Shown here: one piece after another, positions 1-8,488 of the stretch
Layout of the letters: each line of letters opens with the position of its first letter
How positions within the stretch are numbered: position 1 is the first letter of the stretch
Source: Bacteroidota bacterium
GTDB lineage: Bacteria > Bacteroidota > Bacteroidia > Bacteroidales > M50B96
Reading direction: 5' to 3'
Length of the DNA stretch: 38,399 nucleotides
Assembly: GCA_024762835.1 (NCBI GenBank)
Contig: JANTGP010000007.1
Coordinates: 1 to 38,399 of the forward strand
Notes under the pieces: generated by a model
The model's database searches: none
The model's input: only the letters and a program-made list of their open reading frames with translations
Told to the model about the DNA's origin: nothing
Program-made: the position numbers and the translations under genes

Positions 1-39
1 GCTTTCAGCCCTGTTTGGTGTTCGTTTGTTAATAAAACA

Positions 40-70
40 GACTCGGTGTGTCTTTAAGACACGCCGAGTC
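40..70. repeat. Long perfect hairpin, possible terminator
   Basis: Arms 40-54 and 56-70 pair along 15 positions, with one G-T wobble, around a one-base centre. The stem is GC-rich against an AT-rich background. Only a short T-poor tail follows on the plus strand, so it may be a terminator for a gene left of the window or the first member of the hairpin cluster that follows. Confidence 0.6.
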
Positions 71-80
71 TTGTCATAAC

Positions 81-214
81 AAAACGAGTATCAAGCTCCG
101 CCTTAGGCGAGGCGATCTGTAATAGCACAGGGTGAATCTCGCCTCAGGCGAGGGAAACCCTGTGATATAATAATGACAAAATGAATATCAAGTCTCGTCT
201 TAGGCGATGCTTGA
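81..214. repeat. Cluster of REP-like palindromes built on CGCCTnAGGCG
   Basis: Three related palindromes lie at about 96-111, 138-152 (CTCGCCTCAGGCGAG) and 188-214. The first and third are preceded by the same TATCAAG and form an imperfect direct repeat (81-110 and 178-206). The middle one sits inside an outer stem, CACAGGGT 126-133 pairing with ACCCTGTG 157-164, giving a 39-nt two-tier hairpin. No coding potential is apparent. They resemble dispersed extragenic palindromes, but whether they recur elsewhere in the genome cannot be seen here. Confidence 0.6.
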
Positions 215-237
215 ATGGTATCGTGTGCATAATACTC

Positions 238-296
238 ACAATTGATAATTGATAATTCATAATTGATAATTAATAATTCATAATTCACCATTCATA
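238..296. repeat. AT-rich degenerate tandem repeat (AATTGATAATTCATAATT type)
   Basis: Units of about 7 to 11 bases of the forms AATTGATAATT, AATTCATAATT and AATTAATAATT are repeated about six times. An apparent short ORF on the minus strand arises only because the repeat reads as NYELLIINYE-like peptides. The rest of the gap, about 297-409, contains only AT-rich sequence and a weak promoter-like TTTCTTTGC near 374-382 ahead of the histidine kinase. Confidence 0.7.
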
Positions 297-409
297 ACCC
301 TATAATTTATGAATTGTAAAAAGTTAGAAAAACATATATCCAACTACAATATTATTTTATCAAATAAGTTTATTTCTTTGCATTAGCATATTAACATAAA
401 AGCTTATTT

Positions 410-1597
410 GTGGATATTTATACCAAAAAACAAAAGTGGAAGTTAATCCTGTTTCTTACAGCAGTTCTAATAGGTCTTTCATCACTTTTATTTACAAACA
501 TACTGGTACGTAAACTTGCAGTCGAAGAACGTAAGAGTGTTGAGCTTTGGGCAGAAGCAACACGTCAGCTTTCCAATCTTAATGTAAATCAGGACGTTTC
601 TTTTATTTCTGAGGTTATCATTAATAATAAGACAATACCTGTTATTCAGGTAGATGAGGATAATAATATACTTGCTGCCCGAAATCTGGATTCATTAAAA
701 TCAATAATCAATTCGAAACATCTTAGCGAGAAAGAGCTTGAGCGTAATTTGAAATATCTCCATAAAGAACTGGAAATTATGAGGGCTGAGCATGAGCCTA
801 TTGAGATTCAGCTTATGAATGAGCACAGGAATTACATTTACTATAAAGATTCAGTGTTATTGAATCAACTCTTTTATTATCCATTCTTTCAACTTGCCGG
901 AATTTTTCTTTTCATAATTCTGGCCTACTTAGCATTTAGTTCATCGCGTAAAGCCGAGCAAAATCAGGTATGGGTCGGAATGTCAAAAGAAACAGCTCAC
1001 CAATTAGGCACACCTATTTCATCACTTTTGGCATGGATTGAATATTTGAAATTGAAAGATACCGAAGTAGAGATTCTTTCTGAGATAGAAAAGGATATCC
1101 AGCGACTTGAAACAATAACTGAGAGATTTTCAAAAATTGGTTCTGCTCCAATTCTTTCACGATTAAACATTGTTGAAGTGATTTCAGAGGCTGTTGATTA
1201 TTTGAAAACTAGAAGCTCTGATAAAGTGACTTATTCAATGCAAATAAGCAATAATGACGAAATTTTAGTGCCTATTAATAAAGCACTTTTTGAGTGGGTA
1301 ATTGAAAACCTATGTAAAAATGCCCTTGATGCTATGAATGGAGTAGGTTCTATTGAAATATCTATCCAGGATAATACTCAGGTGGTTTATATTGATATTA
1401 AGGATTCGGGAAAAGGAATTCCAAAATCAAGATATAAAACCGTATTCCAGCCCGGATATACAACAAAGAGCAGGGGATGGGGACTGGGATTATCACTGTC
1501 AAAACGTATTATTGAGATCTATCATAAAGGAAAAATATTTGTAAAAAGCTCTGATCAGGTAAACGGAACGATTTTTCGTATTGCTCTTAAAAAGTAA
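410..1597 (+). CDS. Membrane sensor histidine kinase (orphan)
   Basis: Inner-membrane two-component sensor kinase of 395 residues. A first membrane segment lies at about residues 11-32, a periplasmic or linker region of about 120 residues with charged, probably coiled helices (105-140) follows, and a second membrane segment lies at about 156-178. The H-box is KETAHQLGTPISS with candidate phospho-acceptor His197. The ATPase domain shows the N-box LCKNALDAM (Asn304), the G1 box DSGKGI (Asp332) and the G2 box GWGLGLSLSKRI (356-366). No response regulator lies next to it; the next gene downstream is the fatty acid/L32 operon, so the partner is either left of the window or encoded elsewhere. The start is GTG at 410, because no in-frame ATG gives a complete first membrane helix. 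The signal sensed cannot be told from the sequence. Confidence 0.9.
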   Translation: MDIYTKKQKWKLILFLTAVLIGLSSLLFTNILVRKLAVEERKSVELWAEATRQLSNLNVNQDVSFISEVIINNKTIPVIQVDEDNNILAARNLDSLKSIINSKHLSEKELERNLKYLHKELEIMRAEHEPIEIQLMNEHRNYIYYKDSVLLNQLFYYPFFQLAGIFLFIILAYLAFSSSRKAEQNQVWVGMSKETAHQLGTPISSLLAWIEYLKLKDTEVEILSEIEKDIQRLETITERFSKIGSAPILSRLNIVEVISEAVDYLKTRSSDKVTYSMQISNNDEILVPINKALFEWVIENLCKNALDAMNGVGSIEISIQDNTQVVYIDIKDSGKGIPKSRYKTVFQPGYTTKSRGWGLGLSLSKRIIEIYHKGKIFVKSSDQVNGTIFRIALKK

Positions 1598-1671
1598 AAG
1601 GCTTTATTTTTACTGATAATTAATTTATTAAGCATATTTTAAAATATATTTTAGGTTTAGAATAAAAGTTT

Positions 1672-1680
1672 TAATTTTGC
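1672..1680 (+). promoter_or_regulatory. Bacteroidota -7 element TAATTTTGC ahead of the yceD operon
   Basis: TAATTTTGC matches the TAnnTTTG consensus and ends 18 bases before the GTG start of the DUF177 gene. A TTAG at about 1651-1654 lies at the right distance for a weak -33 element. Confidence 0.6.
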
Positions 1681-1698
1681 ACCACATTTTTTTTAAAG

Positions 1699-2220
1699 GT
1701 GAACTATTTAGATTATTACAGTATTCCTCTTGCGGGAATGAAAATAGGTAAGCACGATTTCGTTTTTGAAGTCGATGATGAGTTCTTTGAGCAGTATGAA
1801 TATTCTGAGGTTGATAGAGGAAAGTTAAAAGTTGAACTTGAATTAATTAGGCAAGAAACTTTAATGATTCTGAACTTTGTTATTTCAGGACATGTTAATG
1901 TCGCTTGCGACCGTTGTTTGGAAATGTTTGATATGCCTATAAGCATTAAAGATAAAGTATATATCAAATACGGTGAAAGTATTCCCGATTCTGTTTATAT
2001 TGGAGAGGAAAATCAGATATTTACTTTTGATCAAGCGGAGATTAATATTGCACAATTCATTTATGAATTTGTAAATCTTAATATTCCGTATAAGAGAGTT
2101 CATCCCGACAAGGAAAATGGGGAAGCGGGTTGTGAGCTTGATCTTACCGAAGATTATGATATTCATGAGGCTGAAGAAATAGTTGACCCGAGATGGAATA
2201 AATTAAAAGACATATTATAA
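1699..2220 (+). CDS. yceD: DUF177/YceD family protein
   Basis: 173-residue member of the DUF177 (YceD) family, whose bacterial members are encoded with ribosomal protein L32 and whose plant relatives act in 23S rRNA accumulation. Visible signatures are the paired cysteines in ACDRCLE (Cys70, Cys73) and the C-terminal DPRWNKLKDIL, both characteristic of the family. The start is GTG at 1699, 18 bases after a good -7 box. The gene is followed by rpmF after 19 bases and then plsX and fabH, the widely conserved order. The role in ribosome assembly is inferred from the family; nothing in the sequence gives a catalytic activity. Confidence 0.9.
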   Translation: MNYLDYYSIPLAGMKIGKHDFVFEVDDEFFEQYEYSEVDRGKLKVELELIRQETLMILNFVISGHVNVACDRCLEMFDMPISIKDKVYIKYGESIPDSVYIGEENQIFTFDQAEINIAQFIYEFVNLNIPYKRVHPDKENGEAGCELDLTEDYDIHEAEEIVDPRWNKLKDIL

Positions 2221-2239
2221 AATTTAATAATAATAAATC

Positions 2240-2431
2240 ATGGCACATCCGAAACATAAAATTTCGAAACAAAGACGTAACAAACGTAGAACACATTATA
2301 AAGCAACTGCACCTGTAGTAGCTGTTGATCAATCTACCGGCGAACCTCATATCTTCCATCATGCTCACTGGCACGAAGATAAACTTTATTATAAAGGCCA
2401 GGTAGTAATGGAAAGAGGCGACTTAGCATAG
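2240..2431 (+). CDS. rpmF: 50S ribosomal protein L32, cysteine-free form
   Basis: 63-residue ribosomal protein L32, opening [20 protein letters not shown], the basic rRNA-binding N-terminal tail typical of the family. The middle PHIFHHAHW occupies the place where many L32 proteins have a Cys-x2-Cys zinc-ribbon pair, but this protein has no cysteine at all, so it is a zinc-independent (C-minus) version. It lies between yceD and plsX with short gaps and is almost certainly cotranscribed with them. Confidence 0.97.
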   Translation: MAHPKHKISKQRRNKRRTHYKATAPVVAVDQSTGEPHIFHHAHWHEDKLYYKGQVVMERGDLA

Positions 2432-2450
2432 TTAGACTAAACTTTTTGAT

Positions 2451-3389
2451 ATGAGAATTGGTATTGATATTATGGGAGGCGATTTCGCTCCCAAGGCAAC
2501 CGTTTTGGGCTCTATTTTAGCTTCAAAAGAATTATCTGATAATGATAAAATTGTCTTGATTGGCGATGAGTCTCAAATATTACCAATACTCAAGAGCGAG
2601 AATATCGAACCATCGGTTTTTGATATTGTTCATACTGATGAACGTATTGAAATGGGTGAACATCCTGCCAAAGCATTTAAAAACAAACCGAAGTCAAGTA
2701 TTTCTTTAGGTTTTCATTTGTTAAATTCAGGCAAAATTGACGGATTTGCAAGTGCAGGGAATACAGGAGCTATGATGGTTGGCTCAATGTATACGGTTAA
2801 GGTAGTTGATGGAATTATTCGACCATGTATTAGCAGTGTTCTGCCAAGACTTGACGGAGGAAATTCAATATTACTTGATGTTGGTATTAACGCCGACTGT
2901 AAACCTGATGTGTTGTACCAATATGCAATACTTGGGTCAATATATGCCGAATTTGTGCATAAAATTGCTAATCCCAAAGTTGGTCTTTTAAATATTGGCT
3001 CAGAGCAGGAGAAAGGAAATATTCTTACACGTGCTACACACGAACTGATGAAAGGTACAAAAGATTTTAATTTTATTGGTAATGTCGAAGGTAATGATTT
3101 GTTTACCGGTAAAGCAGATGTAATTGTTTGTGATGGTTTTACAGGTAATGTCGTTTTAAAAGAAGCTGAGGCCTTTTATGTAATCTCTAAGAAAAGAAAA
3201 ATTAAAGATGAGTATTTCGATCGCTTCAACTTTGAAAATTATGGAGGCACACCTATCCTTGGAATAAACTCTACTGTTGTAATAGGGCATGGTATTTCAA
3301 ATTCAAAAGCAATAAAGAACATGATATTACATACAAGAGACGTTTGCTACGCAGGAATAAATTCAAAATTTAAAGCAAAATTTAAGTAA
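2451..3389 (+). CDS. plsX: Phosphate acyltransferase PlsX
   Basis: 312-residue acyl-ACP:phosphate acyltransferase, which makes acyl-phosphate from acyl-ACP at the start of phospholipid synthesis. The N-terminus [14 protein letters not shown] is the family signature. Further conserved blocks are [26 protein letters not shown] and [15 protein letters not shown]. The length is slightly below the usual 330-340 residues, with the shortening in the C-terminal half. Its stop TAA (3387-3389) overlaps the ATG of fabH (TAATG), suggesting translational coupling. Confidence 0.95.
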   Translation: MRIGIDIMGGDFAPKATVLGSILASKELSDNDKIVLIGDESQILPILKSENIEPSVFDIVHTDERIEMGEHPAKAFKNKPKSSISLGFHLLNSGKIDGFASAGNTGAMMVGSMYTVKVVDGIIRPCISSVLPRLDGGNSILLDVGINADCKPDVLYQYAILGSIYAEFVHKIANPKVGLLNIGSEQEKGNILTRATHELMKGTKDFNFIGNVEGNDLFTGKADVIVCDGFTGNVVLKEAEAFYVISKKRKIKDEYFDRFNFENYGGTPILGINSTVVIGHGISNSKAIKNMILHTRDVCYAGINSKFKAKFK

Positions 3390-4387
3390 TGGATAAAATA
3401 ACAGCAGAGATAAAAGGAATTGCAACTTTTTTACCTGAGTACATTCTTACGAATAAAGAGCTTGAAACAATTGTTGATACTTCAGATGAGTGGATAGTAA
3501 CACGTACAGGGGTTAAAGAAAGAAGAATATTAAAAGGTGAAGGATTAGGAACATCTGATATGGCTACTGAGGCTGTTAAAAAGCTTCTTAAGAAAACAAA
3601 TACTTCTGCTGACGAAATTGATCTTGTAATTTGTGCTACAACCACACCTGATATGCAGTTTCCGGCAACAGCAACTATTGTAAGTGATAAGGTAGGAATT
3701 AAAAATGCTTTTAGTTTTGATATTAATGCTGCCTGCTCTGGTTTTATTTATTCTTTAGCTACTGCTGCAACTTATGTTGAATCAGGTAAATATAAGAAAG
3801 TTATTGTGATAGGTGCTGATAAAATGTCATCTATTGTTGATTATACCGACCGTACAACATGTATTCTTTTTGGAGATGCGGCAGGGGCCGTTTTGCTTGG
3901 ACCAAGCAAGGATGGTACAGGTATTATTGATTCTATCTTAAAATCAGATGGTGTTGGTAGAAGATACTTACATCAAAAGGCCGGGGGTTCTGTAAAACCT
4001 GCGTCTCATGAAACTGTTGATGCACGTGAACATTATGTGTATCAAGAGGGGCAAATGGTATTTAAGTTTGCTGTGAAGAAGATGGCTGATGTTGCAGTTG
4101 AAATAATGGAAAGAAACAATCTTGAGTCAGATGATGTTGATTGGCTGGTTCCACATCAGGCAAACCTTAGAATAATTGATGCTACTGCTCGCCGTATGGG
4201 AATACGGAAAGAACAAGTGATGATAAATATTGAAAAGTACGGAAATACAACAAATGCTACAATACCTTTATGTTTAAGCGATTGGGAAAGTCAATTGAAG
4301 AAGGGCGATAATATTGTTCTTGCTGCATTTGGTGGGGGCTTTACATGGGGAAGCATTTACATTAAATGGGCTTACGACTATAAATAA
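3389..4387 (+). CDS. fabH: 3-oxoacyl-ACP synthase III (FabH)
   Basis: 332-residue beta-ketoacyl-ACP synthase III, the condensing enzyme that starts type II fatty acid synthesis from acyl-CoA and malonyl-ACP. The catalytic triad is visible: Cys116 in NAACSGF, His256 in VPHQANLRI and Asn286 in YGNTTNA. Also present are the N-terminal [14 protein letters not shown] block and the C-terminal [11 protein letters not shown] glycine-rich loop. The start overlaps the stop of plsX by one base, and a bidirectional terminator follows at 4472-4502. Acyl-CoA specificity (acetyl or branched) cannot be read with confidence. Confidence 0.97.
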   Translation: MDKITAEIKGIATFLPEYILTNKELETIVDTSDEWIVTRTGVKERRILKGEGLGTSDMATEAVKKLLKKTNTSADEIDLVICATTTPDMQFPATATIVSDKVGIKNAFSFDINAACSGFIYSLATAATYVESGKYKKVIVIGADKMSSIVDYTDRTTCILFGDAAGAVLLGPSKDGTGIIDSILKSDGVGRRYLHQKAGGSVKPASHETVDAREHYVYQEGQMVFKFAVKKMADVAVEIMERNNLESDDVDWLVPHQANLRIIDATARRMGIRKEQVMINIEKYGNTTNATIPLCLSDWESQLKKGDNIVLAAFGGGFTWGSIYIKWAYDYK

Positions 4388-4388
4388 T

Positions 4389-4413
4389 CCAATTGTAATT
4401 CAACCCCGATACC
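4389..4413. repeat. Dispersed intergenic repeat, copy 1
   Basis: The segment beginning CCAATTGTAATTCAACCCCG, 2 bases after the fabH stop, matches 27199-27223 at 23 of 25 positions. Here an 8-base inverted repeat, TCCAATTG (4388-4395) and CAATTGGA (4413-4420), flanks it. Both copies lie just after the stop codon of a plus-strand gene that converges with a long minus-strand gene. Confidence 0.6.
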
Positions 4414-4471
4414 AATTGGATTCATTTACTAATCGGAATAATTATAAAAATATTATTTCAATTGTAATAAC

Positions 4472-4502
4472 AAAAAAACCTCTGATAATCAGAGGTTTTT
4501 TG
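4472..4502. terminator. Bidirectional terminator between fabH and the T9SS gene
   Basis: The stem CCTCTGAT (4479-4486) pairs with ATCAGAGG (4488-4495), flanked by an A-run before and a T-run after. It therefore reads as an intrinsic terminator on both strands and serves the two convergent genes. Confidence 0.9.
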
Positions 4503-4526
4503 ATATATTATCTTTTTGTAGCCGGC

Positions 4527-6863
4527 TTATTTTATTTTTGAGAATACTTTTGTTGTAGTTCCATTTTTACTCAATATTTCAATATAATATGTTCCAACAG
4601 CTAAGTCTTCAATATTTAGGCTTGTAAAATCTTTGTTTACCGATTTTGAAAAAATCAATTTTCCATATGAATCTATTAAGCTAATTTGATTTATTCTTTC
4701 ATTTGAGCTTATGCTTAAAAATTCTGAACTTGGATTTGGATATATACTTATTGTTGAATTTGCTGACTGTTCGTCGATAGATTCGGTATAAATATAAGGA
4801 ATTGCCAAACCGGTTAGCTCTGTTCCTCCTGCAATGTCACCAACATAAATAAGCCCTGGTAAGGATAAATCAACTTTGTAAAATTCACCTGAACCTGCGG
4901 TGTTATTATATGCTGCCATATAACATGTATCAGTATATCTGTCAAATTCCATGTCCTGTGCATAAGCAGCATCAAAACCCAAATCAAATAAAACAGTAAA
5001 AGCTCCTGTTGTTTTATCAATTGAGCCAAATTGGTCATTTACTAAATCAACTGCAAAGAGTAAGCCTTGAGAATTACATGCCAGATTGATTAATATTTCT
5101 GAGTTTGTTAAACCTACCTGACTAAGCGATCCGTTGGAAAGATCAACCGTATTTAATATTGCTGTTGTGTTATTATATGTAACGGCAAACATTGTTTGGC
5201 TGGTAAAATCGTAAGATAAACCATGTACAGGACTTGTTCCCATAAAGCCTATAAACTGTCTGTTTCCTGTAACCGGGTCAATAGTAACTAACTCGCCCCC
5301 CGTACTGGTTTGTTCATCATAAAATGATGCAGCATACCATTTATTATCAGGTCCCCATGTGCCGGCCGAGATAAAACTTTCAGTACTTTGGTCTTCTATT
5401 GAAACCATTATATAAGGTGCTTCGAGGAACAATTGAGCAGGACCCTGAGGAAGAGTTGATGTAGGGTCAAAAGCAACATAACCGTATGCTTCAGTTAGGT
5501 CTTGAATTGTTACGGTCTGCTCCATTACGTCATTGCTTGCCTCCACATCGGTTGTAAGCAAAGTAGCGACTGATATTGTATAACTTCCTTCGGTAGCTGC
5601 CCAGTTATCAAAACTTATTTGAGTTGTTTGCAATGATGCTAGGTTAGCTATCGGAACAGTAGTAGTATATATGCCGGATATTGAGAATGTAATGTCAAAG
5701 CTCTGTGCATCAGTGCCATAATTTTTTATTGTAACTTTGGGGGTAATGTCGCCGGGTTCAGCCATAGGAGTAATATCAATAGAATAAACACCAACATCGT
5801 TTGCCGGAAGTAAGAGACTCCCTGTATATTTATTAATACCACCTGTTGTTGCATTTGTTGTAAAATCACCTGCCCATCCTGTTGATGGATTTAAGAATTT
5901 GACGGTCAGGAAGCTCATTCCTGTTGTGTTTTGAAATAGTTCCCAATTATGTCCTCCGTCATAGCTAAAGGAAACTCCTTCGGCGTTTCCTGTAGATATC
6001 CATGTATTACCCGATCCGGGCACATTACAAATATCAACCGATAGGATTGGACCATTTGGAAAAAACTCAGTCCAAGTATCACCTCCGTCTGAAGTTTCAA
6101 ATGTGCGTAAAGGGGTACTTTGGTTGTCGTAAATAATACCGTTCATCGGGTCTTTAAATATTATCTTAAACTGGTTGCTTGAAGTAACAGGAGTTGTTTG
6201 GCTTGTCCAGGTCATTCCTCTGTCTAAAGATTTCAAAAGTCTGCTTTTATTAGTTGAGAACCATACGGTATCTCCAACTACAGAGAAAAATCCTGTTACT
6301 CCGTACTCATCAGAAGCAACCGGATCAGGAATGTTTGCTTGTGCTACTCTTGTCCAGTTGTCGCCACCATCATTTGTTGTGTATATTTCAAAGTAACCTC
6401 CATTTGGGTCTCCGGCACAAAAGCCGTTATTTGCATCCCAGAAATAGACCATGTTAGGGAAACCTGCAGGAGCGGAGAATGATGCTGTTGTCTGTTCTGT
6501 CCATGTGTTTCCGCCATCTGTTGTTTTAAGAATTGCACCACCACCACTAGGCCCAAAAACAGGAACCCATGCTGTTAATGCATCAATTCCAAATATCATA
6601 GATGTTCCGTAACCGCTATAACCGGGAATTGTATTATTTGTCCATGATGTTCCGCTATTTGATGTAGTAGCAAACATTGTGCTTTGGTTTGCAGGAGTTA
6701 CGCCATCGTAGCCTGTAAGCCATATAACTTCTTCATCTACCAGATTAAGATATCTAACACCTGTTGATGTTATAGGAAAACCAGTTGAGTATTGTGTCCA
6801 TTGGCCAAGTGAGCTCAAAGAAAATCCGAATAATAAAAAGAGAATGAAAGTAAAGTTCTTCAT
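4527..6863 (-). CDS. T9SS-exported beta-propeller protein with type-A sorting domain
   Basis: Predicted secreted or surface protein of 778 residues. The signal peptide MKNFTFILFLLFGFSLSSLG is followed by Gln at the likely cleavage site. Residues about 20-345 carry BNR/YCF48-like repeats (KTTDGGNTWTEQ, TTNDGGDNWTR, SLDRGMTWTSQT, TSDGGDTWTEF, SYDGGHNWELF). A CARDB-like Ig domain follows at about 360-455. A second propeller-like region lies at about 460-690, and the T9SS type-A sorting domain begins at ISIYPNPSSEFLSIS and ends KVFSKIK. I chose the ATG at 6863: an upstream in-frame ATG at 6902 lies inside the S4 gene and would spoil the signal peptide. The gene closely follows the S4 gene on the same strand. 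The ligand or substrate is unknown. Confidence 0.88.
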   Translation of the reverse strand: MKNFTFILFLLFGFSLSSLGQWTQYSTGFPITSTGVRYLNLVDEEVIWLTGYDGVTPANQSTMFATTSNSGTSWTNNTIPGYSGYGTSMIFGIDALTAWVPVFGPSGGGAILKTTDGGNTWTEQTTASFSAPAGFPNMVYFWDANNGFCAGDPNGGYFEIYTTNDGGDNWTRVAQANIPDPVASDEYGVTGFFSVVGDTVWFSTNKSRLLKSLDRGMTWTSQTTPVTSSNQFKIIFKDPMNGIIYDNQSTPLRTFETSDGGDTWTEFFPNGPILSVDICNVPGSGNTWISTGNAEGVSFSYDGGHNWELFQNTTGMSFLTVKFLNPSTGWAGDFTTNATTGGINKYTGSLLLPANDVGVYSIDITPMAEPGDITPKVTIKNYGTDAQSFDITFSISGIYTTTVPIANLASLQTTQISFDNWAATEGSYTISVATLLTTDVEASNDVMEQTVTIQDLTEAYGYVAFDPTSTLPQGPAQLFLEAPYIMVSIEDQSTESFISAGTWGPDNKWYAASFYDEQTSTGGELVTIDPVTGNRQFIGFMGTSPVHGLSYDFTSQTMFAVTYNNTTAILNTVDLSNGSLSQVGLTNSEILINLACNSQGLLFAVDLVNDQFGSIDKTTGAFTVLFDLGFDAAYAQDMEFDRYTDTCYMAAYNNTAGSGEFYKVDLSLPGLIYVGDIAGGTELTGLAIPYIYTESIDEQSANSTISIYPNPSSEFLSISSNERINQISLIDSYGKLIFSKSVNKDFTSLNIEDLAVGTYYIEILSKNGTTTKVFSKIK

Positions 6864-6888
6864 AATAATAAGTATTAGTTTATAAATG

Positions 6889-7101
6889 TTATTCAATTTC
6901 AATTAATTGATTGAGTACTTCAATTTTATCACCTTGTTTTAATTTTGCACGCTTTCTAAACTCAACTTCTCCATTAAGTTTTACCAAGCCATCATCAACC
7001 ATTAATTTTGCTTGTCCACCGGTTTCGCTTATCCCCAATGTTTTTAATAATTGAATTAGTTGGATAAATTCAGTACGAAGTTTGTATTTGCGTGTTGTCA
7101 T
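6889..7101 (-). CDS. Small S4-domain RNA-binding protein
   Basis: 70-residue stand-alone S4 domain (YbcJ/YaaA-like). The core reads IQLIQLLKTLGISETGGQAK followed by LVKLNGEVEFRKRAKLKQGD, the helix-turn-helix and beta-loop that contact RNA in the family. Small proteins of this kind bind structured RNA or ribosomal subunits; the target here is unknown. It lies immediately upstream of, and on the same strand as, the T9SS gene at 4527-6863, with 25 bases between stop and start, so they may share a transcript without an obvious functional link. Confidence 0.85.
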   Translation of the reverse strand: MTTRKYKLRTEFIQLIQLLKTLGISETGGQAKLMVDDGLVKLNGEVEFRKRAKLKQGDKIEVLNQLIEIE

Positions 7102-7286
7102 CTTTATTTATTTTTAAGAGGCAATTAAAAGTTCTTCATATTTCATCGTGTTTAGATGAATGGTCAGTTTGTTATTCCTAAACTTTCATTACAAATGCAA
7201 ATAATATTAATCTTTAACTAATGAATTAGAACCAACTCTATAAAAAGTAAAGATACTAAAATATGGGCAACTATCAAATACCTTGA

Positions 7287-7994
7287 TTAATTGAAAGTGT
7301 TGCTTAACTTAATTAAGCCGGGAAGGTTTATTATTTTAATCTTCTTTCCTTTAAGTTCAACCAATTTATCTGCTTTAAATTCTGACAAAAGACGAATGAC
7401 TGATTCAGTTGCTGTACCAACAATGCTGGCTAACTCATTGCGTGTAAGCGTAATTTGCAGATTTCCATCTTTGTCTAGATCGAATTGGTCTTTTAAAATA
7501 ATCAATACTTCTGCAAGTCGTTCACGAACTGTTTTTTGAGCAATATCCGTAATAAAATTATTTGCATCGCCAAGCTCTTTACAAGCAAGCTTTAATATTT
7601 CCATAGAGAAATTCTGGTTACTATTTACCAGTTTTAGCAATAGCGATGCTGGAATATAACACAATGAAGTATCTTCGATAACTTTTGCTGTTGTACATGC
7701 AGGTTCTTGGCTAAGAATAGAACGGTAGCCAATAATATCTCCTTTTGAAGCAAATTTTATTATCTGATCTTTTCCAACAACTCCTGTTTTAAATAATTTA
7801 ATGATACCACTGTTTATACAATAAAACCCATTTATGCGTGTCCCTTCATGATAAAGATAATTATCTTTCTTGAAAAAGTTACAACTTTTTTCGTACTCAA
7901 CCTCTTCTAACTCACTGTCGGTTAAATGGCTAAATATTGAATTTAATTTGTGTACACAGGCGTTACAATCATGATCTTGCTTTGGACTTTTCAT
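7287..7994 (-). CDS. Crp/Fnr family transcription regulator
   Basis: 235-residue regulator. The N-terminal cyclic-nucleotide-binding fold (about 20-140) is followed by a dimerisation helix and a winged helix-turn-helix (about 185-206, ELASIVGTATESVIRLLSEF). In the recognition helix, Glu197 and Arg201 fall at the positions that contact DNA in Crp/Fnr proteins. The N-terminus has Cys10 and Cys13 in HDCNACVH, with other cysteines at 38, 59, 100, 112 and 138. This resembles Fnr proteins that hold an oxygen-sensing Fe-S cluster, but the spacing is not that of E. coli Fnr, so cluster binding is only possible. It is transcribed divergently from the CoA-binding and OsmC genes, with overlapping promoter elements at 8042-8061, so it may control them or itself. 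Confidence 0.92.
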   Translation of the reverse strand: MKSPKQDHDCNACVHKLNSIFSHLTDSELEEVEYEKSCNFFKKDNYLYHEGTRINGFYCINSGIIKLFKTGVVGKDQIIKFASKGDIIGYRSILSQEPACTTAKVIEDTSLCYIPASLLLKLVNSNQNFSMEILKLACKELGDANNFITDIAQKTVRERLAEVLIILKDQFDLDKDGNLQITLTRNELASIVGTATESVIRLLSEFKADKLVELKGKKIKIINLPGLIKLSNTFN

Positions 7995-8041
7995 TAAAAC
8001 AGAAATTTATATGTATATAAATTAATATATGTCAATATTCT

Positions 8042-8061
8042 TAACTTTGCCGTCAAATATA
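8042..8061. promoter_or_regulatory. Overlapping divergent -7 elements, Crp/Fnr and CoA-binding genes
   Basis: On the plus strand TAACTTTGC (8042-8050) matches the Bacteroidota -7 box for the gene at 8090. On the minus strand TATATTTG (complement of 8054-8061) matches it for the regulator starting at 7994. The two boxes are 3 bases apart, so polymerase could occupy only one at a time. No clear -33 TTG is seen on either strand, consistent with a need for an activator. Confidence 0.5.
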
Positions 8062-8089
8062 CAAAAAACGATTTTACACTTTGGTATAA

Positions 8090-8452
8090 ATGATAAAAAA
8101 AACTATTGTAATAGGGGCAAGTGATAATCCGTCGCGATATTCATATAAAGCAGTTCATGCTTTACTCAATCATGGACATGATGTTATTCCGGTTGGGATA
8201 AAAAATGCAGAAGTTGCTGGCATGTCAATTTTAAAGGGTTTTCCTGTATTTGATAATGTTCATACTGTGACTTTGTACGTTGGAAAGAGTAAGCAAGAGT
8301 TATATTATAATTATATTGTTGATTTGAAACCTGAAAGAGTAATCTTTAATCCGGGTACTGAGAATGATGAATTGAAATCACTATGTGAACAAAATAATAT
8401 TGAGACTGTTGAGAATTGCACTTTAGTAATGCTCGCAAATAGTAGCTTTTAA
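8090..8452 (+). CDS. CoA-binding domain protein (YccU-like)
   Basis: 120-residue single-domain protein of the CoA_binding_2 type with a Rossmann fold. The N-terminal strand and nucleotide loop are IVIGASDNPSRYSYKAV, and later conserved blocks are VIPVG, GFPVFDNV, RVIFNPGTEND and VENCTLVML. Stand-alone members bind CoA or an acyl-CoA; the physiological role is not established. It is followed 36 bases later by the OsmC gene on the same strand, probably as an operon, and is divergent from the Crp/Fnr regulator. Confidence 0.9.
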   Translation: MIKKTIVIGASDNPSRYSYKAVHALLNHGHDVIPVGIKNAEVAGMSILKGFPVFDNVHTVTLYVGKSKQELYYNYIVDLKPERVIFNPGTENDELKSLCEQNNIETVENCTLVMLANSSF

Positions 8453-8488
8453 ACTAATTAGATTATATAAAATAATAAATTAAAGAGA

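Noticed and set aside
103-291. Minus-strand 62-codon frame in the left intergenic region
   Set aside because: Its product is made of translated AT repeats (NYELLIINYELS) and hairpins, with no ribosome site or family resemblance. It is a repeat artefact.
6864-6902. Longer start for the T9SS protein at 4527
   Set aside because: It would begin inside the S4-domain gene and place 13 residues before a good signal peptide.
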